From assembly GCA_023313575.1 (NCBI GenBank), contig JAJTTP010000002.1:930001-994000 (forward strand): a DNA stretch of 64,000 bases, given 5' to 3'. This document shows positions 47,832 to 59,260 of the stretch, in pieces. A model generated the notes under the pieces. The model searched no databases and was not told the DNA's origin. It saw only the letters and a list, made by a program, of their open reading frames with translations. The position numbers and the translations under genes were made by a program. This stretch comes from Eutypella sp. D-1. Lineage: Eukaryota; Ascomycota; Sordariomycetes; Xylariales; Diatrypaceae. Position 1 is the first letter of the stretch. Each line of letters begins with the position of its first letter.

Positions 47832-49643
47832 ATGATGTGGGAACCTTTCGATTATGGGCCTGCCTTAGAATACATCATACCTGACGCTGAGCCTGCAGAA
47901 AATTACCGCCCTGGTGGACTACATCCAATTGAAATTGGGCAGTTCATCGGTCCCGATTCCCGATTCGAAGTTTGCCAAAAGTCTGCGTACGACGATAATT
48001 ATACTGAGTGGCTTGTAAGAGACCATGTTCAGAATGACTGGAAACTGGTAAGGACATTTTTGGCGGAGGACTCGGACGAAGAACACGGGGAGCTTGTGAT
48101 AAAACGGATCCTCTCAGAAGGACAAAAGGAGTCCCTCCAGGACAATCACATAGTTCTCCCCTCCGAACACTTCTGGGTCGAAGGCCCGAATGGACGTCAT
48201 CTATGCATCGTGTACCCAGTCCTCGGACCAAAGGCTCCCCCGGAGGGCATCAATCGCGAGAAACCTGACGAGCTTATAGACCTCTGTTTCCAGATTGCAA
48301 AAGCAGTAGCTGTCTTACATAGTAAAGGGATCTGCCATGGAGGTGAGTACTCGATACGGAAGCACGCACGAAGAATGATAGCTTACACACAAGCAGAACT
48401 CCAGCAAAAGAACATCCGAATGCTTGTTGATAAAAACAAGGTCGAGGACAAGATCAAAAATGCGCAAGATCTGAGGAAATACATGAGAATGCCCTACACA
48501 TGGCCGCTTATACCATTCAAAAAGGAAGATCGCTGTCACGGACCACGGAAGATTGTCGAGCCTGGTTCACTCATTCAAGTGGAAGCCATCGCTCGGACGA
48601 AGAAAATTGGTATTATTTGCACTGACAGGTGGTACCGACCTGTATCGTTTCTCAGAACATCGTATGGAATGCATAAAAGCCGATTTCCGCTAAGACTCCA
48701 CCCAGCCGCCGAGGTTCGTGGCGGAGAAGGACACACAGGTTTTCCTAGCGACATTTGGGCTCTTGCCTGTCTGTTTGGCGAGATAAGGACGCACAGGAAT
48801 TTCATACGATCTCCGCAATATTATGGGACGCCTATAGAAAAGGAGGAAATCGACCGTTACTTGAGTTCGGAGGCTGGCATCCCAAGATCTTTCTATACAT
48901 TTATGACCGGGACCGAGTGGGAAGAAAGCTCCGATAGTGATGTGAGCGACACAACTGAAGACTCTCTGTCCGGTCCCTTCGGTGACCCGTCAGACTTACA
49001 GGACGGCAAATCTTCATCATCAAATGATTCGTCACAAAAGCCAGAGCAGAATGAAGGACAAGATAACGTGACGCGGGGGAAAGAGCCGCAACCTGTGAGC
49101 TCTAACGCCGCTACGGAGACTGAGAAGAAGAGGAAGAACACAGACTCACAGCAAATTGATGGAAATGGCAAGGTTTCGAAACGTCAGAGCTCTAGTGAGC
49201 CTGACACGGCTCACCTCGAAGTTTCTACCCTACCGAAGGAATCGGCAGAAGTCCCACAAGTCCACGATGATGAGAGGCCAAGAGCAGACAGCCCAGTGGA
49301 AGAACGTGAGAAAGAAATCGAAGGAATAGCTGAGGCAACCCCTAAGAGTCCAAGTACAGTCGAAAAAGTAGCGGATGCCAGTGCCAGTGCTACGAGTCCA
49401 AGCACAGTTGAAACAGCTCAGGAGAAAGAGTACCGCACAGATCGCCTGCCTCCGGAGAAGATCACGCATAGAGGATTCGAGTACAAGATGCCCGAGGACG
49501 AGGCGTCTCTCCTTGGAGACTTACTTGAAAAGATGTTTGCTCCGAAGCCCGAGGACCGGATCACGATAGAAGAGGTACTAAAACATGAGTGGTTCGGTGA
49601 TAGGAGAGCCAGTCTAGCCCCTCCGCCTAGTCCCGCGAAGTAG
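47832..49643 (+). CDS. SRPK-like pseudokinase with an in-frame intron
   Basis: Starts at the double ATG 47832/47835; upstream codons in frame have no ATG. The exons are probably 47832-48342 and 48397-49643: the 54-nt segment 48343-48396 begins GTGAGT, ends GCAG, is divisible by three and lacks a stop, so it is easily read through. Removing it gives ICHGELQQKN, matching kinase catalytic loops of the type HGDLxPxN. The spliced product is 585 residues. The N-terminus YRPGGLHPIEIG is that of fungal SRPK-like kinases, and the ATP Lys (VIK, residue 91) and hinge (CIVYPVLGP) are kept. But the glycine loop is replaced by QKSAYDDNYTEW, the catalytic Asp is Glu171, and no DFG is found. SDIWALACLFGEI and DRITIEEVLKHEWF are intact. 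An acidic Ser-rich insertion of about 170 residues splits the C-lobe. Probably a catalytically dead scaffold. Confidence 0.8.
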   Translation: MMWEPFDYGPALEYIIPDAEPAENYRPGGLHPIEIGQFIGPDSRFEVCQKSAYDDNYTEWLVRDHVQNDWKLVRTFLAEDSDEEHGELVIKRILSEGQKESLQDNHIVLPSEHFWVEGPNGRHLCIVYPVLGPKAPPEGINREKPDELIDLCFQIAKAVAVLHSKGICHGGEYSIRKHARRMIAYTQAELQQKNIRMLVDKNKVEDKIKNAQDLRKYMRMPYTWPLIPFKKEDRCHGPRKIVEPGSLIQVEAIARTKKIGIICTDRWYRPVSFLRTSYGMHKSRFPLRLHPAAEVRGGEGHTGFPSDIWALACLFGEIRTHRNFIRSPQYYGTPIEKEEIDRYLSSEAGIPRSFYTFMTGTEWEESSDSDVSDTTEDSLSGPFGDPSDLQDGKSSSSNDSSQKPEQNEGQDNVTRGKEPQPVSSNAATETEKKRKNTDSQQIDGNGKVSKRQSSSEPDTAHLEVSTLPKESAEVPQVHDDERPRADSPVEEREKEIEGIAEATPKSPSTVEKVADASASATSPSTVETAQEKEYRTDRLPPEKITHRGFEYKMPEDEASLLGDLLEKMFAPKPEDRITIEEVLKHEWFGDRRASLAPPPSPAK

Positions 49644-51064
49644 TTACATAGTTCAACGTCGGATGTGAAAGCGATGAGATGGTCCTAGAATTCATCGTTT
49701 CTTAATTTGAAGTATCGAGCTCTCATTACCTAGTCTCGTGACATTTTTACCCGTGCACAGTGATAGACGCCAGTCAGATTTTCAAGTCTACAGTCGATCC
49801 CTTATTAAGCCTAGACATCTGTATGCAACTTAGATGTCCCCATCACAGTATGGTATGCGAGCCGAGTGTGGATCAACATACAAGTTTCATAAATTTCCTT
49901 CGACGGATAGGACATGCATAACAGCGGAACAGGGTCAAGTATAAGCTGCTAACTAAGGAACTGATGGCATCCTTCAAATCCAGATCCACCATCTCAAAGA
50001 GAAGGATGACGTCTTTAGCAAGAGCTAAAGTTCGAAAAAGCAAGTCACATATGCAGCACCGCATCGGAAGTGCAGCGCTAACTAGCCAATTGTCCTCAAT
50101 GATGCCGTACTAGGCGCTCCCCGTTCCATCCCAACATCCGAAATCCGAAATTGAACCTACGCTTCGCTATTACAAAGAAGTAGGGAAGAGGGGTGGGCAT
50201 TGACTTCATACTCCTCATCTTGGGAAACTTCTCAACAAGTTTGAATGAAGACTTTGACCGGGCTAGGTTGTTAGTGGACCCACACGTACCTTCACTGGTA
50301 TATCTGCTCGCGCTTTCTATATTCATTGTTGAGGGGATAGTACTGTCCTGAAATGAGGAACCGTCAGTCGCTGACATTAATTGAATGCTTCCAGTAAACA
50401 GAATTGCACATAACTGCGTTTTATGTCTCGGCTGAGTCGAGTCTATAGAGCTAGCCTAGGGAGTCCTCGGTAGGGAGGGGGCGCACTCGGGCCCGGCGCG
50501 TTCCGTGCGTCATATCTAATTACCGTATCCAGAAATAGAAAAAGAACCACAGAGTTTACTAATGCTTGCATTTTATTACTCCGACGCAGTGTTTTAGTCA
50601 CATAATCATGGTGGTCCACGAGGAGTATACCCCTGCACAGCAACAGCTCTTCGCTGCTCCACCGAGGATCGAACTTCGGCGTGGACAATGGTGATCCTAC
50701 ACTTTAATGGTTAACTCGATCCCCAGACGGAGTATTGTTCTCTCCCCTCAACTCCAGTTTATCAACATTATTACACATGTTCGGGAATAGTTACGTATTT
50801 ATCGCGTCATCAGGCCTTTTTTGTGGCCAAGAACAGCCCGTTAGCAGTCGTGACAACGCGCATCTTTCAATAGTGTGTGCAGAAGTATCCGTTTTATTAC
50901 CCGATGCTTGTGTAGCCGTTGCTTGGGCTCTTGGTACTGGATGTGACGAGTAAAATATTGGACGAAGAAGGATAAATCTCCGAGCAACGGCCTCAATGGC
51001 TTTATAGGCATCATAATAGTTAGACTGAAAGAACCAGACAACGCCAGACATTACTGGCTAACCC
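49644..51064. other. Intergenic region, about 1.4 kb
   Basis: Downstream of the pseudokinase and of the sulfotransferase-like gene. A 93-codon ORF (50377-50096, minus) starts at ATG but has no recognised domain and no supporting context. Nothing else is visible. Confidence 0.45.
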
Positions 51065-51958
51065 CTATTCTATGGTACAATGACTCAGTCGACGGTACAG
51101 TCTCGTCCCATACGAGCTTACATAGTAGAGGACCACAATAGCTGCAATCCAGGACATCATGCCCCAGAACATGGCCTCCCAGTATACCCTCCTCGCGGCA
51201 GCCTTGTCGTTATTGTGGGGGAAAGGGACCTTCGGGTGAGGGACGTTAAGAATTTTGCACAAGGGTTCCCACCCCTCCTTGACGTTGTAGAAGAATAGCT
51301 TCTCCTTCGGAACGACTTGCCGCTGATAGTCCTCATGTAACTTTAGGGTCTCCTTCTGGATATGGTCATGGCCGTACCGCCAGACGAGCAGTTCCTTGAA
51401 CCGCTTCCGCCATTTCCCATAAGCCTGTGCCTTCCACAGCCACATCACCACGAATGGGAGATGATATGTGCCCATGAATGAGTTCAGATATTCCATGCTC
51501 TTCCACCAGGAGTCCTCGTCCCTTGTCGTGACGATCACGATGGCGTCTGGGTATACCTTCATGATCTCCGGCGTGAGCAGTGCAGCGGGGCAGTCCATCG
51601 TGGCGACGTAGCCTTGGAAAAGGTCCGAGATCAACCAGTCGACCTTCTTCTGGTCAGAGAATGTGTACGACTTCGGCACGGTTTCCATTAATGCTAGCCA
51701 TAGTCTGATCTGACGAATGGTGCCGCCGAGAGACTGGATGCCGGAATCGTGGACGGGTCCATTGAGAAGGATGGCTAAAGCTTCGTTCAGAGTCTTCGTA
51801 CCGGTCCGTGACCTACTCAAAGTTATCAGCGATCTTACTACCACCGTGGTGCATGTCCTTGATTCTCGAAAGAAGTTTTCGAAGGTTGCTCACATTCCAG
51901 CGCCGATGACGCGAAACTTTGTCCCAGGAGGACCTGGTAAGGAAGGCTGTTGCCCCAT
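51065..51958 (-). CDS. Sulfotransferase-like P-loop protein with C-terminal membrane anchor
   Basis: Two exons, 51958-51894 and 51812-51065 (81-nt intron GTGAGC...AGTAG), encode 270 residues. The short first exon is essential: splicing builds RVIGAGMSRTGTKTL (residues 16-30), the 5'-phosphosulfate-binding loop of the sulfotransferase_4 type found in many fungi. A 3'-phosphate-binding motif follows (IVTTRDEDSWWKSM), and the end MFWGMMSWIAAIVVLYYV is a single membrane helix with a short basic tail. Such proteins are usually annotated as NAD-dependent epimerase/dehydratase or hypothetical because the fold is poorly described; no substrate is known. The conserved catalytic His of classical sulfotransferases is not evident. 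No biosynthetic genes lie beside it. Confidence 0.85.
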
Positions 51959-54890
51959 GGTGAACTAGGAACGGCTGATCGAGACGCCGCAAAAGCGCAG
52001 ATGCTGATCAAGTTGCGTGCGAGGTGCTACCGATGCTGTGATGAGGGTCCAACATCTAGTCTTCTGGCCATTCTTAAGGTTTTCTCGCCCGAGGATCATG
52101 GCCGCCGCCAGCATGTGTCATCTGTCGATCATTCTGCCCCAATTCCTTTTCCATGTCAGAGATCTGCGTCATAATGACCTTTCGCAGCGTTCGATAAAGT
52201 ATCAGGAAACTGTTCTTTATCAATATGATACGACCTGCAGGGTGTGAACAAGGCAAAACTAGGGGTTGAGCGTGTTCCTGAGCCTTAAGGCTAAAATGCT
52301 TATATAGGAAGTGGGTATTCATAGTCCCGTGAGACGGAACCCGGCGCCGAGTCTCAGGGCCTTCGGTTCCGGCTTGCCCGGATGGGTAAACGACAATAGC
52401 AGCCGGCATTGCGCAATCAGGGGTTGGGGCAGAATCGGCTCTTTTCCCCAGTTTTGCCGGCGTGCTAGCGAAGACTCTCCCCAGTCGCTTGTCCCTATAC
52501 TTGTCCCCGCCAAGGCGGTTAAAAGTAAGACAGAATAGGACTGGCGCCGATCTTCTGGCATATGAAAGAGGCAGTTGAAAAGCGCTAGAGGACACGAGTG
52601 ACGTTGCTCTTCGTGAACATAAGAGCAAATACCCACGCTGGACAGAATTTCTACATATCGATCCCCAGACGCGCTCACGCGTCGATGAGATCCGGCTTAA
52701 GCACATGCCTCGTAAGGGTCTTAGAGGAGACAGGGCGTGGAAAAAAAAAAAAGCGCGCATTCCAAGAATCACCCCGGTCAAGCTCTACTGCGCGCGCGCG
52801 TCCTCTCTCCACACCAAGGCGAATAGCTCCGCTATTAATAGCTATTAGCGATCTGAATTATATGGGCTTCTGCTATAGGACACAAAGATATAGGCTCACT
52901 ACTTTTGCATAGTACCTACCAAAAATTCCTCGCGGAATCTTGTAGCCGAAGCCGGGCGAGTTTTATCCGAATGATCTGCCTATTCATTCATTTCCTTTAG
53001 TCGCCTTTCTCGTGTTTATGGTTAGAACAGTCGGAGACGCGCAATCTGAAGTCGCCCTACGGACGACAAAGCCGTCTTCGCCCATTTGGCCCGCCACTCG
53101 GACGAAATAGGATCCCGGCTGCTCGGAACGACCCGAGCAGACCATATCGACATATCCACCTCTAAAAATTGGTAGAGCCTCAAAAAGGGACCCCATCTTT
53201 CCCGCTGGTACATAGTATTCCCCCAGAGCTGACTTGCCAAGGCTATGGCGTACCGGAGTCTTCGGATAAGTTAAGCAGACTTTGTAGCACCGAACACGCC
53301 TGGACACGGCATAAATCAGGATTTGTCTTGGTAATAGCCACCATGAGATTATTTTCGCATTGCGCGAACTGTCGGAAAGCATGAGATTGGTGGGCACACC
53401 GAACGAACCATCAGGCAGTACATACATTACGAGCTTGACGTAACCATATCTTACATACCTAATTAGGGAATAATAGTTAGTCTTCGCTGGTTGCCTGGTG
53501 AGTAAACTTAAAAGCTAATCCAAAGGGCCACCGTCACTACCCGCACGGGAGTCAGCGCAGAAGTCTTGAGGGTCCCGTGGTATGATGGGTCTTGGCCTTT
53601 TTTAACTGGGTCTTACTTTCCTATCTCGTTATTCAAAATAAGGATAGGCAAGGATGTCGTCGGGTAGGATAGCATCTTACTGGTTACGGACGTGATACCG
53701 AGTACCCTCGCTGCAGGTCTTATTCTCGCGAAGAAACCCTTTATGCGGCCCGGTGGATGTAGGTAAGTCGGCTCGAATCAGGGGTTCAGTTCGTCCTTTT
53801 TAGCGGAGACCACGTGGAAACGTGGTGGTCAGCCCTTACCTGAAATGTTTTCCTCTCTTTTTGACTCCCATGAATTCGGGTTAGTCTTGAATCCCATCCG
53901 CGAGGGACTGGTTGACTGTGTGGTGATCTTAGTGGGTTCTCCACACAACCCACCGCGGAGGGTCATCTTGGCCATCATCTTGGCCATCATTATGAATTTC
54001 CTATCCGTCCTAGCCCGTCCTTGCCCCCAAAGCTTAAAAGTTTGTTTAAATCCTCCTAATCTCCATCCAGGTTACCAGGATCCATTCCCCTCCAAGCCCC
54101 TCACCGAAAGATTCCTATATATATATCAATAAATAACGCGCATGCCCATCCATATATAGAGCTACATCATAGATATGTAATTAGGGGCTTATCATCACGC
54201 AATTAGAGGCAGTATGATGTAGGATATTTCGTATTAGGCGGGGGGCTCCGATGAAGAGCTGGAATGATCTTTCTTTATATAGCAATGTGATCATAGGATC
54301 AAGATGATCCAAATGATCATGACGGTGATAGTGCCCGCATATTGCTTTCCTCGCGTGCTTGACTTCCGAGAGGTCCAAAGAGGGTACACTTCACTTTACG
54401 TACCCTACATCCAAATTGCACCAGCGATCTAGTCTCGTCCAAAAGGCGCCAGCGAAGCACTCAAGGCTCGTCTTGCTACTGCATTGAGAAGGTGGTCCTA
54501 TGGAGTCCCAGGTGATCCAAGGTGGTTCAATGTGGTCTGGGTGGGGTTTTTGCCCGTTCTAGGTCAGCTAGCCTCATTAACGAGCATGAAGCTATTGATG
54601 CATTAGGCGCCAAAATGCAAGAGGAATGCATCCATAACTGGGGTCTAGCTGGGGACCTGGCGACCAGTGACCCGCACCGCTGGCACGCAACCGCTTTAGT
54701 CTCACGATAAGTCCAAATCCCAACTATAAGCTATGGCTCTCTCCCGCCGCTTGAGGAGGGGAGCAAAAGGATCGACGCTTCAACCTGAGCTTCATTTATC
54801 ACACGCCCTGCCCTGCACCATACAGTCTCGGAACATATCAGAATTTCCCAAACTACCACGCTCCAACCCAAGACTAGCCTGGAATAGCCT
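51959..54890. other. Gene-sparse region, about 2.9 kb
   Basis: Starts with the sulfotransferase gene's promoter. ORFs of 235 codons (52781-52074, minus) and 147 codons (53427-52984, minus) overlap ORFs on the other strand and show no domain, signal peptide or good promoter. A decayed gene cannot be excluded. Confidence 0.4.
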
Positions 54891-54896
54891 GCATCT

Positions 54897-54910
54897 CTAT
54901 ATATAAATGT
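54897..54910 (+). promoter_or_regulatory. Candidate TATA box of the microprotein gene
   Basis: CTATATATAAATG about 185 bp upstream of ATG 55093, followed by a C-rich leader (CATCACCCACAGACTC) typical of expressed fungal genes. Confidence 0.4.
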
Positions 54911-55092
54911 AAGTCCCCTTCCCGTGTTCCTGGGTTCTGTCCTTGTCGGGATACCCAGCAAGGCACCCTCGCTTCCTTGATACTTTCCTGGTTGACTAAC
55001 TAATTGGTGATGTAATAGCCCCCCATCTCAGCATCTACTTCTTGAATCACCCATCACCCACAGACTCTCCAACCACCCATCAAACAGACAAG

Positions 55093-55221
55093 ATGCATAT
55101 GCACACGTGCGGAAACTGCGGTACCGAGTACACGAGCGGCAGCTGCTGGTACTGCCACCCTCAGAACAGGCCGGAACCACCCGCAGCCTCAACCAAGTCG
55201 CATTGCACTGGGTTACACTGA
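55093..55221 (+). CDS. Possible 42-residue zinc-ribbon microprotein
   Basis: Starts MHMHTCGNCGTEYTSGSCWY and contains two CxxC knuckles, C6-x2-C9 and C18-x2-C21, eight residues apart, the spacing of a minimal rubredoxin-type zinc ribbon. A Pro-rich tail follows. The ATG has A at -3 (ACAAGATG) and the upstream sequence has a TATA box and pyrimidine-rich leader, so this short ORF looks like a real gene. I recognise no named homologue, and function is unknown. Chance occurrence of four well-spaced Cys in 42 codons is possible. Confidence 0.4.
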   Translation: MHMHTCGNCGTEYTSGSCWYCHPQNRPEPPAASTKSHCTGLH

Positions 55222-56954
55222 GATGGATGCCGACACGGGCCATGGCAACCAGAAGAAGCCTCCAGGACCAACTATACTCCACTCGTTCTCTTGATTTTTC
55301 GCGACAGTCGTTACCTTCTCACTTAATACCGGCATATATATTGGCTACGGGACTAAGGTCCATGTCGCTATGCCTCATCTATCTTAATAATGGGCATCGA
55401 TTCGCCCCCGAGCCCCTCCGAAATGGATCTTCGCATCACTTGATTGCGCGTGATCACGTGGTCGGAAACCGGTCTCGGTCGTCTCCGGAATTAACCAAAC
55501 CCGGAGACTCGGCATGGACAGGAGATTGCCACGGCTTGGGACAGGGTGACATAACCCTGCCCCAAGCTTTATGAAGTTACGATTCTGATGTTTGTTTTTG
55601 GGAAGTTTTCGATGAGAAAACGTCTGTATGGATTATCAAAAGTTTGAGGAGTAAATCTCCGCGGATTAGAAGGAAAGGATACCCAATACCGGTGAAACCG
55701 GTTGTTTTATTGTTACTAATACCACCACTACCATTATGCTAATGTTATTATTACTCTTATTACTATTACTATAATTGTTATTACTAGTTACTATTATTAC
55801 AGTTGCTTAATTAGATAGGGCAATCAGCAACTATGCTAATTCAGAGACTGATAATACTGGAAATGTTATAGAGATGTCCCGGGCTGTGGCGAAAGTGTGT
55901 TGGTGCGTAGCGTGGTGGGGACCTTGGATACTAAGTGGCTAGTGCTGCTCGGAACACGAATAGGGGTTAAATGACAAACTTGCCACGAACCCTCGACCCT
56001 CCACTAATGCTTATACTCATCGCCACCAGGATAACTTGGAATGTGTTAACCAAGCATGAATGCACAGATACGTGTAGGCCCCAGCCCGGCGACACGTTCA
56101 CAGAAATGTTCGGGCGCAGTCAGGGATCAAATTTTTTCAAGAAGCGTCCAAGCAAAGCAACTCATGTGGAAGGAGTTTCCGCCCATGTTGCGTTGACTAT
56201 TGACGCCCAACGTTTTGGGTTCGCAACAACTACTTCAAGATTCCAAATCTAGAATAGGCAACGATTCCACCAAAAAAAAAAATCAGTGACTCACAGAGTA
56301 CTAAGATTTCAGTGTGGTGGGGACCTCGGAGTTTCTGTCGGCCATACCAGTGTCAAGCAAGCCTTTCATCAGCCAGTGTCTATTTCCACAGGTGTAATTT
56401 CGACGCAACTTGGGTCCAGGCAAATGAACCATGCCTCTACCAGTCTTGGAGACTGTAGGATAAGACAGGGAGAATAAAGCAGTGTAGTTGCTATTCACTA
56501 AATTCTAAATTTGGAACCTATGACAATGCTGGTCACGAGCTGGAAGGCGTTGTAATGTGGAATATAGTTGAATGTATTCGTGAAATGAGACATAATTCCG
56601 CACCAGGAAATACCGCGGTCAGCTCTTTGTTCTCACCATGCTAGACACTAAACCGGGACAGTTGAGGGAGGCGATGCTGCTTCGTGAAAGGCAGCGGAAC
56701 CCAGTACGTCAGGGAGATCCTTTGAACAGTACTGAGTGCTTGAGATAGTCATTTGGAAGCAAATCTATAGAGCCCTTTGTTCGCGGTGGCCATACTCGAA
56801 ATTGCCCAACAAAGAGGGGTTGCCAACCAAGGCACCCTGGGCTCGATTATTATGGCTTTCAATACCCCCCCAAAACACCATCACTGCGGGAAGTATGCCG
56901 TCCTGCCCGGCTTATGCACCGTATCTTAACCAGTGACATTCTGTTTAAGCAATC
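55222..56954. other. Gene-sparse region with ATT/ACT microsatellite
   Basis: Trailer of the microprotein, the trinucleotide-type repeat at 55708-55803 and the copper-transporter promoter. ORFs up to 93 codons show no domain. Confidence 0.45.
55708..55803 (+). repeat. Degenerate ATT/ACT trinucleotide repeat
   Basis: About 95 bp of interrupted TTA, CTA and TTAC units (for example TTATTATTACTCTTATTAC). A simple, diverged microsatellite. Confidence 0.75.
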
Positions 56955-57928
56955 ATGGATGGCATGTCGATGTCGATGCCGATGACTATGTCTATGCCCA
57001 TGTCGTCTGGGTCGACGAGCACGAATACTTCGTCATCAACGACAACGCCGAGTATTACATCGGAGGCTATGGCGACACAGACGATGGTTATGGGTACTTC
57101 CATGGGAGGCACTGGGGCTACTATGATGACGGCTAGCGGGTGTAAGATTAAGGTACGTCACAAGAACCTCTACAACAACCCACATCCTTTCCCACTTGAA
57201 CAGTAAAACTAATGCGATCGCTTTCTGGATAGATGCTCTGGAATTGGGAAACTATTGACGCGTGTTTTCTGACGGAAAAATGGCGGATCAAATCGCAGGG
57301 CGGGTTTGCAGGGCTCTGCATTGGCGTGATTCTTATGGTTATACTACTCGAGGCGCTGCGGCGGGCATCCAAGGAATACGACAACTATCTAGATCAGCAG
57401 CACAGAAAGTCCGTGGCGATGGCCACGGTCCACGATGATGGTAGCAGCACAGGCAATGCCCACGGCGGAAACAAGACTACCAACGCTAAAGGAACTAGGG
57501 AGCAACCGTCCGATGACCCGATATCATTGATGACGGTAGCCAAAGGCCAACGGCAGCGGCACCTATTCGACTACTCATCGCACGAACCCTTCCGGCCGAC
57601 TGTCGCACAACAGGCCGTCCGCGCTCTGCTACATACCTTGCATTTCGCACTCGCGTACTGGATTATGTTGATGGCCATGTACTACAACGGGTTCATCATC
57701 ATCTGTATTATCATTGGGGCGTTCGTAGGGGCGTTCGTGTTCCAGTGGGAGCGGATCGGGGGCGACCAGTAAGCGATGTTCCTTTGATATGGGCCCGTTG
57801 GCTCTTCCTCCCTCTTAGAGTCACACAGAAAGTGTCCCGAGCACGGCTGCTAACACCTTGTTTTGTGCAGGAACGGAGGCGACGGTACAGCTGATACCAA
57901 ACGAGACGCAACGGGCTGCTGTGGGTAA
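56955..57928 (+). CDS. Ctr-family copper transporter
   Basis: Three exons, 56955-57152, 57233-57768 and 57871-57928, encode 263 residues; introns 80 and 102 nt. The N-terminus is Met-rich (MDGMSMSMPMTMSMPM, eight Met in 16 residues; about 14 by residue 58), the Cu(I)-collecting part of Ctr proteins. The first membrane helix is GGFAGLCIGVILMVILL. The second and third are fused in LHFALAYWIMLMAMYYNGF and FIIICIIIGAFVGAFVFQW, carrying the MxxxM selectivity motif (MLMAM) and the GxxxG packing motif (GAFVG). The last exon adds a short hydrophilic tail with a Cys pair (GCCG), the usual Cys copper-delivery site. It imports Cu(I) as a trimer at the plasma or vacuolar membrane. The loop between helices 1 and 2 is long (about 95 residues), like fungal Ctr3/CtrC-type proteins. 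Confidence 0.92.
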
Positions 57929-59260
57929 GAGGCACACGCCGTCGCGCTCGCGCTCTGACTATGTATCGCTCAACTAGTTCGATGGGGACAAAATTCTGGG
58001 GATGCTCTATGACGTAGCGGTTATGAGCGGAGGGAGTTGGTGGTCGAAATTTTACACGGTCTTCTTCAGCCTGACAAAGACCTGCCGACGGTCGGAGTCG
58101 CGTTTGATCTGCGTTGCGGACGGTTGGACGAATGGAGTCGAAGGGGCGGCGTCTGGGGATCTATTTGGCGCTTGAACGAGGAAAGGGGCAAGCGATTGGC
58201 CGAGGTTATTTCTACTAAGAAGATATTCTGTACGATACGTTACTGCTGTTTAATATTTATTTCAGGAACATAGCGAAAATACACGCAATACAAAAGTCAT
58301 TTAGCAGGTGCATGTACTCCGGATGAACATAGGCAAGATAGGTATCAATTGTCATCCTGTTGTGATTCTCATTTCAGCCCTACACTAGGAGGCACGTCCC
58401 GTCCCTTTTACACTCCTACCCAGCTACCCTACTACCCCTGACCCCTGACCGGGAGGACGGTTATGTATACTGACTGCATCATGTAATCACGCAAGCGTTG
58501 CTAGTGCTGATAGGACATCAAATCAAAGAATAAACCGTAATCATTCGTCTTTTCGTGCCTATTATGATTTCAAACTGACAAGTGACTCAGTGATAAACAT
58601 TTACAAGGCTGTGTGTAGAAAAAGTAGGCAAAATAAATGAGGAATGATCACCAGCCTATTGGCCAGGCTTAACCAAGTAAATGCCGGGTGCCTGCCAATC
58701 ATTCCGTCGATCGCTTTGACAGGTCCTTGTCCGCTAGTGCAACTTACCAAAAGTGAATGCCAAGCCAATCATAATTGATGCACTGCTATTCGTAGACATT
58801 ATGGGCCATATTGGTTGGAGTGGATGGCTCTAACGGCTCTAACGTCACCGATTATAATTACTAATTCCCACACGAGGCAACTAGTTCCGTGGTAATCTTC
58901 TACGCGACTCGGATACGTCAGACGACAACCTGAACCTGTCTAGAGTTTCTACACACGATCATCTTTCATCCCAACAACAGTCGCGATCAGAAGACCAATC
59001 CACATATGTACACGAGATCGCGGAGGGGCGATTATACGGAGCAAATTTGCCGGAAATTGAGATATCGCTTGTCTTACGCAATGCTCACGAGCCTCAGGGT
59101 GGACCGTGAATGAGAGGGAACCAAAAAGAAAGAAAAAAACAACACCAAAATATTTCGCCGACGATCACATGCTTCTAACTGATTGGCTCGGGCTAGATTA
59201 AGCATAGTGGTCCTCGAACCGGGGGGGCCCGCACCGAGAGAAAAGGGAAGAAGAAAAAAA
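57929..59260. other. Intergenic region, copper transporter to Zn2Cys6 gene
   Basis: About 1.3 kb, AT-rich, with stops in all frames. It contains the trailer of the transporter and the promoter of the regulator. Confidence 0.5.

Noticed and set aside
50096..50377. 93-codon minus-strand ORF, and a possible join to the ORF at 49873-50064
   Set aside because: The only candidate intron would be about 34 nt, too short for this organism's introns; no family seen.
50600..50700. tRNA-like GTTCGATCC string on the minus strand
   Set aside because: No matching acceptor stem or anticodon arm could be built; no tRNA elsewhere in the window was supported either.
52074..52781. 235-codon minus-strand ORF
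   Set aside because: No domain, no signal or motif, poor composition, and overlapping ORFs on the other strand; probably chance.
52984..53427. 147-codon minus-strand ORF
   Set aside because: No recognisable domain or promoter; I could not find exons extending it.
56933..57136. Asp/Tyr/His-rich ORF overlapping the first copper-transporter exon
   Set aside because: It is the shifted frame of the Met-rich ATG-repeat sequence; the transporter frame splices into conserved Ctr helices.
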